DNA of 64,000 nucleotides from Candidatus Zixiibacteriota bacterium (GTDB lineage: Bacteria > Zixibacteria > MSB-5A5 > GN15 > PGXB01): NCBI GenBank assembly GCA_016933955.1, contig JAFGTT010000015.1:62001-126000 (forward strand), in the 5' to 3' direction. Positions 54,719 to 63,793 of this stretch are shown here, piece by piece. The notes below the pieces were generated by a model that did not search any database, was not told the DNA's origin, and saw nothing but the letters and a program-made list of their open reading frames with translations. Position numbers and translations under genes: made by a program. The stretch's first letter is position 1. Each line of letters opens with the position of its first letter.

Positions 54719-55300
54719 ATGAAAAAGTCAATTATCGCAATTGTTGGCCTAATGCTTTTATTTTCAATCAGCCGGGCCGCTGAAACCAGCAGTCGTTTTC
54801 ATGCGGTGGATATTAAGCATAATTGCCATCTGGATGATATCAATATCGATGTGGATGACAATGATGTTGTCATTACCAATAGAGGTAATGGATTCTGCCG
54901 CGTAATAATTACCGAAGATTATGAACTTTATATTGATGGTAATCTCATTAAAACCACTCCCGAACAGAAAAAATTGCTGGCCGAATATTATGATAAGACC
55001 ATGGAACTGGTGATCTACGCCGAGGATCTCGGTTATGAGGGCGCGAAAATTGGTGTGGCGGGAGCCAAAGTCGGCCTGAAGGCGATGGGCGGGGTGCTAA
55101 AATTACTGTTTACCGATTATGACGAAGATGATCTCGAAAGAGAACTTGAGGCCGAATCCGCGCGGATTGAGGCCCGGGCGGCAAAACTCGAGGATAAGGC
55201 CGATGAACTGGAGACTCTGGCTGACCAGCTTGAATTACTGACCGAGGAACTTTCTGACGAAATTCCCGAATTAGAGCAACTGGAATGGTTCTCGAATTAG
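54719..55300 (+). CDS. YggN-like protein (DUF2884 family)
   Basis: An exported protein of 193 residues. The signal peptide ends at about residue 20 (FSISRAAE). The middle segment YELYIDGNLIKTTPEQKKLL matches the DUF2884 pattern of E. coli YggN. The C-terminal third is a charged coiled coil (ELEAESARIEARAAKLEDKA). GGGAGG lies just upstream of the ATG. Function of the family is unknown. A terminator follows its stop by about 30 bases. Confidence 0.8.
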   Translation: MKKSIIAIVGLMLLFSISRAAETSSRFHAVDIKHNCHLDDINIDVDDNDVVITNRGNGFCRVIITEDYELYIDGNLIKTTPEQKKLLAEYYDKTMELVIYAEDLGYEGAKIGVAGAKVGLKAMGGVLKLLFTDYDEDDLERELEAESARIEARAAKLEDKADELETLADQLELLTEELSDEIPELEQLEWFSN

Positions 55301-55331
55301 TCGAATGATTGAAACATAGCCGCGATAAATC

Positions 55332-55362
55332 AAAGGCGCCGGAGAAATGAATCGGCGCCTTT
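55332..55362. terminator. Terminator between the YggN-like and chemoreceptor genes
   Basis: AAAGGCGCC (55332-55340) with GGCGCCTTT (55354-55362), 13-base loop, T-rich on both sides. It serves the convergent genes. Confidence 0.75.
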
Positions 55363-55399
55363 CTTGGTTTGAGAAGGTTATGACCTTATTCAAATGAAT

Positions 55400-57544
55400 T
55401 TAATCATCCGAAACGGCACTGAAGATTTCCTCTCGTTGAGGTTTTGTGGACGCTGCCTTTATGCCGGATTGCGTTTTGGTGTATTGGATTGTCTTCGCAA
55501 TAGAAGTCCGCTTTTCGGCTTTTCTGATAACCGTCCGGCCTTCAACCACTCCGGCGATATCATCGACTATTTCGGAAAGCCGTTCGGCCTGGGCGGCCAG
55601 TTCTTCCGCGGCAGACGATGACTCCTCGGCATTGGCCGCCACCTGCTGAACAACCTGTTCCATCTGGCTGACAGCCGCATTTATCTGCTGAATACCGACC
55701 GATTGATCTTCCGAAGATTGCTGGACTTCCCCTGATATTCTGGTGACTGATTCGATCTGTTTCTCTATCTCAGTAAGAGCCCGAGCCGCCCTATTGACCA
55801 CTTCCACTCCGGCATTGGCCTTTTGGGTGCTTCCAAGGATTAAGTCCGAGGTGTCGCGGGCCGCCGTGGCCGCCCGCTGGGCCAGATTACGAACCTCTTC
55901 CGCTACGACCGCAAAACCTTTGCCGTGCTCTCCGGCACGAGCCGCTTCGACAGCCGCATTCAAAGCCAGGAGATTGGTCTGAAAGGCAATCTCTTCGATG
56001 GTTTTAATGATTCCCGAGATTTGATCGGAGGAGGATTTGATATCGCTCATGACACTGACCGTCTGTTGCATCGCCTCTCCGGCCTGGCTGGCGGATTCAC
56101 GGGCCTCACCGGCATTGGCCGCCGCCTGTTGTGTCTTCGCGGCACCGTCTTTGGCGTGGCTTTCCAGCGACTTGAGCGAGGCCGAGGTCTCCTCAATTCC
56201 CGCCGACTGCTCCGAAGCTCCTTCCGCCAGAATTTCACTGGATTGAGATATTTGCTGGGAGGCTGAGGTTACTTCGCTGGCCCCGGAGGTCAAATTGCTG
56301 ATGGCCTGATTTAGCGGACCGGCCATTTTGTGCCCGAAATAAAACGATAAAAGACCAAAAATAATCACCAGCACCATCGCTACAATTGCCGCCAGAATAA
56401 CCATGCCGTTGATAGCCGCCGTAATTTTCCCGTTCGACTGCCGCACCAGTTCCTGGACATCCTTATAATCGTCTTCATATGTCCCGGCCCCGATTACCCA
56501 GTCCCAGGGCTTGAAGTATGTCACTGCCGCAATTTTATTACGCGCCTTGTCATCACCGGTATTTTTCCAGGGATAAGTGACATAAGCCACCGATCCGTTT
56601 TCCGTCTGGAGACCTTTGCTGACAATGTCCTGAATGAAATAACGTCCGTCGCTATCCTTTGCTTCCCAGATATTCTCACCGTCACGCTGGCCGCCTTTGG
56701 AAATTATATAATGACCTTTAATATCCCCACTACCGCCCAGAACATAAACATAACCGCTCTTACCAACATTTATGGCCATTATACCATTTCGGAGGCTTTC
56801 CACATTTTCCTGTTTAATGCCGACATAAAGAACTCCGACCACCCGGCCGTTATCGTCCTTTATCGGCTCGTACGAAGTTATATACCAGGCATTAACGACG
56901 AATGCCCGCCCCGTAAAGGTGTTCCCCCTCATCACCGCGGAGATAACCGGATTGGCCGTCCCATCCGGATTGACCGCCGGGATATATGTCCCGATTGCCC
57001 TGGTTCCGTCAAGTTTTTCGACATTCGTGCAAACCCGGAGCATATCCCCGTTATCATTCATCCGCTGGAATATGGTGCAGGTTCCGCCCACCAGGTTTTT
57101 AACCTCATCAACCACGGGCGATGATCTGGAAACTTCGGTATTCTGTCCCAGCCAGGTTTTCCCGGCATACATTTTGGGCAGTTTTACCCTTGAGGAGGCT
57201 TTGGAATACTGGTTGATGGCTTCCCATTCAACTGATTCCTCTGCAAAAGAAGTTTCTCCCGTTTCATTTAATACTTTACGGGCAACATTGAGGTCCGATT
57301 CGACTTTTTTCTCGAGCATCTGTTGCATCACTACGCACATTTGATAAACATCTTTGGTGATTTTACCGGCCTCACCTTTGGCGATATCGATGACGACGGT
57401 TTCCATGTCGTTTTGAACGGTTTCGACTTCACCTTGGACAGTCTCTTTCTTGATGAACGTCACGCCTATGATGATCAACGATGTGAAAACCACACCTGCC
57501 AAACAAAGCATGATAATTTTGGATTGCATTGAACGCAGATTCAT
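55400..57544 (-). CDS. Methyl-accepting chemotaxis protein with Cache domain
   Basis: Chemoreceptor of 714 residues. First membrane helix at about 10-30, a large periplasmic Cache-type sensor (about 35-375; [36 protein letters not shown]), second helix at about 378-405, then the cytosolic signalling hairpin. The tip is [20 protein letters not shown] and [16 protein letters not shown]. It ends in a tail with no clear CheR-binding pentapeptide. No che gene is close, so it acts through an unlinked array. Confidence 0.93.
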   Translation of the reverse strand: MNLRSMQSKIIMLCLAGVVFTSLIIIGVTFIKKETVQGEVETVQNDMETVVIDIAKGEAGKITKDVYQMCVVMQQMLEKKVESDLNVARKVLNETGETSFAEESVEWEAINQYSKASSRVKLPKMYAGKTWLGQNTEVSRSSPVVDEVKNLVGGTCTIFQRMNDNGDMLRVCTNVEKLDGTRAIGTYIPAVNPDGTANPVISAVMRGNTFTGRAFVVNAWYITSYEPIKDDNGRVVGVLYVGIKQENVESLRNGIMAINVGKSGYVYVLGGSGDIKGHYIISKGGQRDGENIWEAKDSDGRYFIQDIVSKGLQTENGSVAYVTYPWKNTGDDKARNKIAAVTYFKPWDWVIGAGTYEDDYKDVQELVRQSNGKITAAINGMVILAAIVAMVLVIIFGLLSFYFGHKMAGPLNQAISNLTSGASEVTSASQQISQSSEILAEGASEQSAGIEETSASLKSLESHAKDGAAKTQQAAANAGEARESASQAGEAMQQTVSVMSDIKSSSDQISGIIKTIEEIAFQTNLLALNAAVEAARAGEHGKGFAVVAEEVRNLAQRAATAARDTSDLILGSTQKANAGVEVVNRAARALTEIEKQIESVTRISGEVQQSSEDQSVGIQQINAAVSQMEQVVQQVAANAEESSSAAEELAAQAERLSEIVDDIAGVVEGRTVIRKAEKRTSIAKTIQYTKTQSGIKAASTKPQREEIFSAVSDD

Positions 57545-57769
57545 AGTTGTACCATCCGTTGTTTATGAATTATATTAAAATGTGTTATATATGTTGGCTT
57601 GTTATAAATGGCCTCCAGGTGGCCGGACGTCCGGATAATTTCCTGAATCAACATATAAAATGTGAGGCCTGAAGTCCCTCCTGTTGTCATTTCCCTAAAG
57701 GACATATCGGCATTATTAATTATAATATTGCGTCTTGTCCATTATTTGCACAGACTGATAGAAAAAAAA

Positions 57770-57794
57770 CCGCCGGAGGGTAATCCCCCGGCGG
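57770..57794 (-). terminator. Terminator of the dehydrogenase operon
   Basis: CCGCCGG plus GGG (57770-57780) pairs with CCC plus CCGGCGG (57785-57794), one bulged A, followed on minus by eight Ts. It lies about 30 bases after the dehydrogenase stop. Confidence 0.85.
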
Positions 57795-57824
57795 CCTTTA
57801 AGTTCTTATGTAACTTAAGGTATA

Positions 57825-58943
57825 CTACAATTTGGCGGCTACGGCCCGGGCCATATCAAGGGTTCCGGAACTTCCCCCCATATCATAAGTGCGGACCTTG
57901 CCTTCCTTGATAACTTCGGCTATGGCGCCTTCCAGATTTTCGGCCTTATCGGTTTCTTCCAGCCAATCAAGCATCATCTTGACCGTCAGCAACATCGCCA
58001 TCGGATTGACTTTGTATTTCCCGGCATATTTCGGGGCTGATCCGTGAGTCGGTTCAAAGACGGCATAATTGTCCCCGATATTACCGGATGATGCGAATCC
58101 CAGTCCGCCGACCAGTTGGGCGCAAAGATCGGAAATAATATCACCGAACATATTCGATGTTACCAGAACCGAATAATCTCGTGGATTCTTGATCAGCCAC
58201 ATGCACATGGCGTCGATATTGGTTTCCCAGAGATCGATCACGGGATAGCTTTTGGCCACCTCGCGGGCTGTTCGAATCATCAAACCCGAAGTCTCCCGGA
58301 TTACATTCGGTTTTTCGACCACCGTGACCGTCTTTCGACCCGTTTTTTGGGCATATTCGAAGGCATCCGTAACAATATTTCGGCAACCGGTTTTGGTGTT
58401 GATTCGAAGCGATATCGCCACTTCATTTCCCGGGTGTTTGTCGAATTTTTTCATTTTGGGATTGTGCTTTTTAATGGCCTCGCGAAGCTCATCTGGAAGC
58501 GGGAAAAACTCCACCCCCGAATAGAGATCCTCGGTATTTTCCCGGAAAACAACAATATCAATGCCTTCCTGATAATTAAGAGGATTTCCCATATAGGCCT
58601 TGCAAGGCCTGAGATTGGTACGGAGATTGAATTCCTGCCGCAGACGAACGATCGGAGAAGAATAAATCAGGCCTTTACCGCGTAATGCGGGAATCAATTC
58701 CGCTTCGGCCTCCTCTTTTGGCTTTGAAGTAATGGCGCCAAACAGTGCACAATCGGTATTTTTCAGAATGTTAATGGTTCGATCGGGTAACGGATTCGAT
58801 TCCCGACACCAGAATTCCCAGCCAATATCAGCATGAACATATTCGGCGTCTAAAGCCAGTTTATCCAGAACGATTCTGGCCGCATCCATTACATCGATAC
58901 CGACACCGTCTCCGGGCATCCAGGCAATTTTATACTTCGCCAT
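57825..58943 (-). CDS. Isocitrate/isopropylmalate dehydrogenase family protein
   Basis: A protein of 372 residues in the beta-decarboxylating dehydrogenase family. The nucleotide and metal signatures are IAWMPGDGVGIDVMDAARI, VVFRENTEDLYSGVEF, TSNMFGDIISDLCAQLVGGLG and FEPTHGSAPKYAGKYKVNP. The segment RENTEDLYSG favours isocitrate over isopropylmalate, but the substrate is not settled by sequence alone. It is the last gene of a run that begins with a secreted propeller and two PorV-like proteins, an unexpected context, with 21 bases between. Confidence 0.88.
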   Translation of the reverse strand: MAKYKIAWMPGDGVGIDVMDAARIVLDKLALDAEYVHADIGWEFWCRESNPLPDRTINILKNTDCALFGAITSKPKEEAEAELIPALRGKGLIYSSPIVRLRQEFNLRTNLRPCKAYMGNPLNYQEGIDIVVFRENTEDLYSGVEFFPLPDELREAIKKHNPKMKKFDKHPGNEVAISLRINTKTGCRNIVTDAFEYAQKTGRKTVTVVEKPNVIRETSGLMIRTAREVAKSYPVIDLWETNIDAMCMWLIKNPRDYSVLVTSNMFGDIISDLCAQLVGGLGFASSGNIGDNYAVFEPTHGSAPKYAGKYKVNPMAMLLTVKMMLDWLEETDKAENLEGAIAEVIKEGKVRTYDMGGSSGTLDMARAVAAKL

Positions 58944-58964
58944 CTAAACGTACTGCTCCTTTCT

Positions 58965-59843
58965 CTATATCTGAAAAGTCAGGTTGAACAAATGCGCATC
59001 AGAAAGTCCCTCTTTGTATGGCAAGAAGGCATAATCAATTCGAAGATTACGCCGGGCAAAGCCGAATCCGCCCGAGAAATTCTTCGTGTCATACCCGGTC
59101 CGATACCCGGCCCGGATATAAAAATTATTCGCGAAATTGTATTCCCCCCCCAGGTGAAGGTGGGTATCGTCATCAACATTGACAATATCCACCGCCCCGG
59201 TCAATCCGCGAAATAAATACGAAATTCCCGCCCGATAAGTGGTCGGAAGATCAAAGGCCTCATCGCGCAGCTGCATGGTTGATCCAAAGTTCAGAACCGC
59301 CAGTCCGATATTCAATCCCTCCTCCGGCTGCATCAACAACCCGAGATCGAAATTAAAAGCGGCATCATCATCGGTATCGATTTCTTCATACATCATTCCC
59401 AGCGAAAACCCGAAGATATAATTCTTTTCCAACTCGAAGGCGGCGCCCAGCTTGAACATGACATCGTGAGCATCGAAGGTAATAAAATCCGAGGTCGGAC
59501 CCAGACGCCCTTCAAGATTGTCAACCGCGGCAAAATGGATTCCTGCCGAAATAGCCACGGCTCTCTTTTCAAAACTGATATATCCCGTTTCCATCCGGGT
59601 GTTTTCCCAGTATGAGTCATAGCCGAAGGAACCGGCCAGACCCTTGACTCCCCAGCGCGCGGCCGGATTGAAGGCGGCCGAATAGGGATCACCGGGAATC
59701 GAGGAAAAAGCCCCGCCCATTCCTACCGGCCGGGCCCCCGGTTCCACCGTCAGCATTTTAAGGCCGGCCGCGGCGTCCGAGTTTTGACCGAAAAACAAAA
59801 TTATGAGCAGGCACAACAGAGAATAAAAAAATATCTTCATCAT
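58965..59843 (-). CDS. PorV/PorQ-like outer-membrane protein
   Basis: A protein of 292 residues. The signal peptide ends around residue 24. The mature start GLKMLTVEPGARPVGMGGAF is the pattern of the PorV/UPF0164 family, followed by AFNPAARWGVKGL. The rest alternates in beta strands, ending in a phenylalanine near the C-terminus (HLFNLTFQI). In other FCB organisms this family works with type IX secretion or as barrels of the FadL type. It lies seven bases after a second paralogue. Confidence 0.85.
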   Translation of the reverse strand: MMKIFFYSLLCLLIILFFGQNSDAAAGLKMLTVEPGARPVGMGGAFSSIPGDPYSAAFNPAARWGVKGLAGSFGYDSYWENTRMETGYISFEKRAVAISAGIHFAAVDNLEGRLGPTSDFITFDAHDVMFKLGAAFELEKNYIFGFSLGMMYEEIDTDDDAAFNFDLGLLMQPEEGLNIGLAVLNFGSTMQLRDEAFDLPTTYRAGISYLFRGLTGAVDIVNVDDDTHLHLGGEYNFANNFYIRAGYRTGYDTKNFSGGFGFARRNLRIDYAFLPYKEGLSDAHLFNLTFQI

Positions 59844-59850
59844 CCAAACC

Positions 59851-60873
59851 TCAGAATATCAAACCAAAACTGAATATGTGATCATCGCCCTCGCCCACCC
59901 GGTCATTGGAAAAAGCGTAATTTATCGAAAGAAAGGTTTTTTCAAAAGCAAAATTAAATCCGGCGCCGGCTGTAAAGGTCCCGTCATCGAGACCGGTCCG
60001 GAGAGTTAATTTGTCATTTAATTCATATTCCCCGCCGAATTGAAAAACCGCTTCCGAAACCGTTTCTCTATCAGTTGTCTGGGTTTCTCCATCATCCACC
60101 GGATAATCCATCCGTTTCAGAAGAATATCCATATCGGCCGCCAGAAGCAGTTTCCCTTGTAAAATCCGCCCGGCCAGACCCAGACCGATATCGATCGGAA
60201 AATCATCCGTCTTGGTGGCCCCCAGGCCTTCCGTATTGGAATCCCATTTATACCGCCCAGCCAGATTGCTTATAACCAGGCCCAGTGTCAGATCGGATAA
60301 ATATTTCGTATAACCGGCCTCATAACCGGACAGAGAATCCACATATAAAATCGCCCCCAGATTGAATCCGACCGAATTGGCTTTGATATCACCAATGCTC
60401 TTATGCAGATAACTGAGTTTTGTTCCCAACCCCAGCCAGGGAATAAAACGTTTGGCAAAGGTCAAACCGAAAACATGTTCCTCTGATGAAATCGTCGAGC
60501 CCGTCAGAAAACCGCTGTTGTCGCGTCGTTCCACCTCGCCGTAACCGGTATAAAGCCAGCTGAACGCCAGCGCTGATTCCAGGCGGGTCGGGAAACCGAT
60601 CGAGAGATAGCCGAGTTTGCGGCCCAACTTCATGGCCCGATATGAACTGGCGAAATTATTGGCCGTGATGGTTTGAAGCCCGGCCGGATTATGAAGCTGA
60701 CTGTAACCATCATTTGATACCGCTATATGAGCCCCGCCCATACCGGTGGCCCGGGCATCAACCGGAACCTTTAAAAAGACTCCGTTGTAGCCACCCTCGG
60801 CGGCCAGAACCGGCAGGTAACCCAGTATCAGCAGTATGAAAATTGTTGAATTTTTTAGTTTTTTCATATTCAT
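59851..60873 (-). CDS. PorV/PorQ-like outer-membrane protein (second copy)
   Basis: A protein of 340 residues with a signal peptide (about 1-24, ending LPVLAAEG) and the family start VFLKVPVDARATGMGGAHIA plus LHNPAGLQTIT. The C-terminal beta strands end in SFGLIF. It is only loosely similar to its neighbour at 58965, so they look like old paralogues. It starts four bases after the propeller gene. Both may help bring the propeller protein to the surface; this is inference. Confidence 0.85.
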   Translation of the reverse strand: MNMKKLKNSTIFILLILGYLPVLAAEGGYNGVFLKVPVDARATGMGGAHIAVSNDGYSQLHNPAGLQTITANNFASSYRAMKLGRKLGYLSIGFPTRLESALAFSWLYTGYGEVERRDNSGFLTGSTISSEEHVFGLTFAKRFIPWLGLGTKLSYLHKSIGDIKANSVGFNLGAILYVDSLSGYEAGYTKYLSDLTLGLVISNLAGRYKWDSNTEGLGATKTDDFPIDIGLGLAGRILQGKLLLAADMDILLKRMDYPVDDGETQTTDRETVSEAVFQFGGEYELNDKLTLRTGLDDGTFTAGAGFNFAFEKTFLSINYAFSNDRVGEGDDHIFSFGLIF

Positions 60874-60877
60874 AATC

Positions 60878-63376
60878 CTATGGTATTATGGCCAGTTTTC
60901 CCCATCGTTCTTCACCGGATGGGAGTGTTATCTTGAAATAGTAAATTCCTGTCGCGACATAATGCCCATCCTCATTAACGCCATTCCAGACATCCTCATT
61001 CTCTTTTATTCCGGCCGTTTTGTATTCATTGTCGGTAACTCTCTTCACCAGGTTCATGGCAAAATCATAGACCTCAACCGTAACATTCCCGGCCGAAGGG
61101 ACATTGTAATGGAATTTTATCTGCGTCTGGCGCGAATCGGCATAGGAATAAGGAACCGGGAATGCATAAACCACACTTGAACTGTCATACACCCGGTATA
61201 TTTCCCAGTTATTGGTGCCGAATTGATCCAGAGCGATTCGCGCCGCTCCTTCGGCTGTTCCGACCCAGAGGGTATCCCCGATCACGCGCGCCGCCAGGAC
61301 TTCCGCGGCCGGATCAATTGTGTATGCAATCGTATTATCCCCGGTAACCAAATCTCCGCTGATCATGATCTCCTGCCAGGTCACCCCGGTATCGGCCGAA
61401 TAAAGCAGACCCTGCGAGGTAGCCGCGAAAACTTCCGGTCCATTGAAATCAAAATTCCAGCAATTAACATCGGCAATCGGAATATGCCATTCCAATCCGT
61501 CAAGCGTCCCATAACATATGGCATTATATCCCGAATCGGTCGGATGGGTCGATGCCCAGACGCGGCTTTTACCGTCGGCAAGCGGCTGAACCGCCAAAAC
61601 ATTGACGAAATTGCCGCTTATGTTGTCACTCGGATAAGTATAATAGGTTACCTTGTCAAAGCGCGTCGGGTCATTATTCGGTTTTATCAGATGCCAGCGA
61701 AGAACGGCCGAACCGGGATATGATACGCCATAACCGGAATCGGCCCCGATGTATATGGTATCGTTCCAGATCAGTAAACTCCGGAAATCCTGATTATCAA
61801 AATTTATGGTTTGAGTGGTACTGTCCTTGATATTGTTGCCGTCCATCGAATACCAGAAGGCCCGGTTGGGCGATTGCGTGAATCTGTCCCGGCCAACGAT
61901 AAAAATTACGGCATTGTCGAATCCGATATCATACTGCGGCGACCCCGTCGGGAACCCGGATAGATTCTGCGGCGTCCCCCACCCCGATCCATCATCAACC
62001 GCATAGTGCACCGAATTGATTCCTTCCACCGGATCCAGCGGATGATTCAATGTCCAGACAACCTTGGAATCCACCTCTCCCAGCGAATCCAGAATTGTCT
62101 GCACGGCGATTCGATATACCTGACCACCGCTGCTGTCACTGTCCACAAAAGTATGATTTTCCCGCGAGACGACCTCGCCCAGATCGTCGAATTCTATGCG
62201 CACCACTCCGGAATCCGTTCCGACCCAAAGGGTGGCCGAATCGGCGGCCACAGAATTGACCGTGTTACGCCCATTGGCGGCCGTCGTGTCAGCCGGATCG
62301 GTATAAATTTTTTGCCAGGTTTCACCGGTATCGGCCGACATATACAAACCGGCTTCCCGGGCGGCCATGAAGAGGAATGAACGGGCGGAGGAAAACTCCG
62401 CCGGGTATTTGTTTTCGCCGATAACATCATCAAGACCGGTAAAACCAGTCAGGAAATCTTCACCGTCATTATCCGAAACCGCCAGTCCGGTTCCGACTCC
62501 GCCCGCCGAATCAAGCGTTCCCGCAAATACACGGCCCCCGAAAACATGGACCGAAGCTACCGCGGCCCCCGGTAAACCATCATCGATAAATGAGGTTCGT
62601 GAAACCCGGTTGGTCAGACTTCCTTCGTCCTCGAAAAACTTAATCCGGGTAATTCCGGAATCACCGGCGATATAGATAAAGCTATCGGCCGCGGCGATAT
62701 CATAAATTCGATGTGATGTCAGTTTCTCGCGCGCGGGCGCGAATATAAATCTTTTAATTCCGGCGGCCGTTCCCGTCCAAAGCAGAAGCGAATCTCCATG
62801 CAAACTGTCAATCGCCGCCGCGAAATGAAGATTACTATACTGGGTCGGATAAACCGAATCCAGCAGCGTGGCATAAATATTCCTCCAGTTGGACCCTCCG
62901 TCAAAACTGGCAATCAATCCTCCGGCCCATGAAGCACAGAACATCAGGCTGTCGATCCCGACAATGTCCCAGAGAGTACATTGGTACCCGTAGGTGTTGG
63001 GTACCATCATCGTATCCCAGGTCAGGCCCTCATCGGATGAATAGGCCATCCCATCGGCAAAAGCGTAAAGGTAATCGGCCTCATAATGATTAAGAGCCAG
63101 CCAGATAACATTACCCGAGGAATACATGGCGGAAATATCCTGGCTAACCAAACCATTGGAGGTATCATAGCGATTCCATCCGGATTCATCGAAATAAGAA
63201 AACGATACACCCCGGCCGGTGGCCAGCCAGACAGCGTTCTTGTGGGTAATAATATCGCCGACCCAGTTATCCGACAGACCCCTCCCGAAATGAGGTTCAT
63301 CCAGGGTGTTCAGCATAAGGGCCGAGAGTGTCCCGGGAATAAACAATAAAAGGCCAATTAGGATAATTTTTTTCAC
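60878..63376 (-). CDS. Secreted beta-propeller protein with FlgD-like C-terminal domain
   Basis: A protein of 832 residues. The signal peptide covers about 1-19. Repeats of ligand-sensor type propellers follow (VWLATGRGVSFSYFD; GTAAGIKRF; LWVGTDSGVVRIEFDDLG; LWVGTAEGAARIALDQFG), giving possibly two propellers with a BNR-like part between. The last 90 residues (IKFHYNVPSAGNVTVEVYDF to ATGIYYFKITLPSG) are a FlgD Ig-like or sorting-type domain. The start is GTG at 63376 with AGGAG six bases upstream. Ends with KLAIIP. Confidence 0.85.
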   Translation of the reverse strand: MKKIILIGLLLFIPGTLSALMLNTLDEPHFGRGLSDNWVGDIITHKNAVWLATGRGVSFSYFDESGWNRYDTSNGLVSQDISAMYSSGNVIWLALNHYEADYLYAFADGMAYSSDEGLTWDTMMVPNTYGYQCTLWDIVGIDSLMFCASWAGGLIASFDGGSNWRNIYATLLDSVYPTQYSNLHFAAAIDSLHGDSLLLWTGTAAGIKRFIFAPAREKLTSHRIYDIAAADSFIYIAGDSGITRIKFFEDEGSLTNRVSRTSFIDDGLPGAAVASVHVFGGRVFAGTLDSAGGVGTGLAVSDNDGEDFLTGFTGLDDVIGENKYPAEFSSARSFLFMAAREAGLYMSADTGETWQKIYTDPADTTAANGRNTVNSVAADSATLWVGTDSGVVRIEFDDLGEVVSRENHTFVDSDSSGGQVYRIAVQTILDSLGEVDSKVVWTLNHPLDPVEGINSVHYAVDDGSGWGTPQNLSGFPTGSPQYDIGFDNAVIFIVGRDRFTQSPNRAFWYSMDGNNIKDSTTQTINFDNQDFRSLLIWNDTIYIGADSGYGVSYPGSAVLRWHLIKPNNDPTRFDKVTYYTYPSDNISGNFVNVLAVQPLADGKSRVWASTHPTDSGYNAICYGTLDGLEWHIPIADVNCWNFDFNGPEVFAATSQGLLYSADTGVTWQEIMISGDLVTGDNTIAYTIDPAAEVLAARVIGDTLWVGTAEGAARIALDQFGTNNWEIYRVYDSSSVVYAFPVPYSYADSRQTQIKFHYNVPSAGNVTVEVYDFAMNLVKRVTDNEYKTAGIKENEDVWNGVNEDGHYVATGIYYFKITLPSGEERWGKLAIIP

Positions 63377-63387
63377 GCGTCTCTCCT

Positions 63388-63427
63388 AAAAAAAATAGCC
63401 CGGAGCCTAAGAATAAGCACGGCTATT
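63388..63427 (-). terminator. Hairpin with T-run just before the propeller gene
   Basis: On the minus strand AATAGCC (63421-63427) pairs with GGCTATT (63394-63400), 20-base loop, followed by eight Ts, only 12 bases before the GTG start. It looks like an attenuator in the leader of the propeller operon. Confidence 0.5.
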
Positions 63428-63511
63428 AGTTGGGCTTAAAATCATGCAATCTTATATAAATGGTTTGCTCAGTCGTTATCAATAATCTCTAAGCGTCACC
63501 TCCAAAATTGA

Positions 63512-63539
63512 AAAATACTCTTTTCGACCGTGAAGTCAA
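63512..63539 (-). promoter_or_regulatory. Promoter of the propeller operon
   Basis: On the minus strand TTGACT (63534-63539), 16 bases, TATTTT (63512-63517). The leader to the GTG is about 130 bases and holds the hairpin with T-run. Confidence 0.45.
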
Positions 63540-63674
63540 GCATAATTGATAAACTTATTGTTTCAATATGTTAAACATTTCAATCCCTTTTCGGTTCCCG
63601 TTTTTGGCTCTTAAGATTAATAAAATCAGCCACTTATCTGAATTTAAAAACGCCGATGTTTTTCCGGTGTCATC

Positions 63675-63696
63675 CCCGTCGAAAATGTCCGACGGG
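63675..63696. repeat. Perfect seven-base inverted repeat
   Basis: CCCGTCG (63675-63681) with CGACGGG (63690-63696), eight-base loop, 98 bases before the cytochrome-like gene. No T-run follows. A TTGACA (63726-63731) lies between, without a convincing -10. The rest of the 63428-63793 gap is AT-rich and shows nothing else I can support. Confidence 0.4.
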
Positions 63697-63793
63697 TCAA
63701 ATACGCCATCCTTTCAGGAATTTGTTTGACAAATCGTGCCAGCAGGCGTTTCTTGTAATAACCGTAATTAAATCTTGCACTTGAGGTCAGGGC

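Noticed and set aside
57545-57690. Minus-strand 46-codon ORF whose stop overlaps the chemoreceptor ATG
   Set aside because: The ribosome site is poor, the composition is that of non-coding sequence, and it crosses an inverted repeat. The overlap with ATGA may be chance.
63428-63540. Cyclic-di-GMP (GEMM) riboswitch before the propeller gene
   Set aside because: A GCAAACC-like string occurs on minus, but the second conserved segment with GACGCAAAGCC and the receptor are missing.
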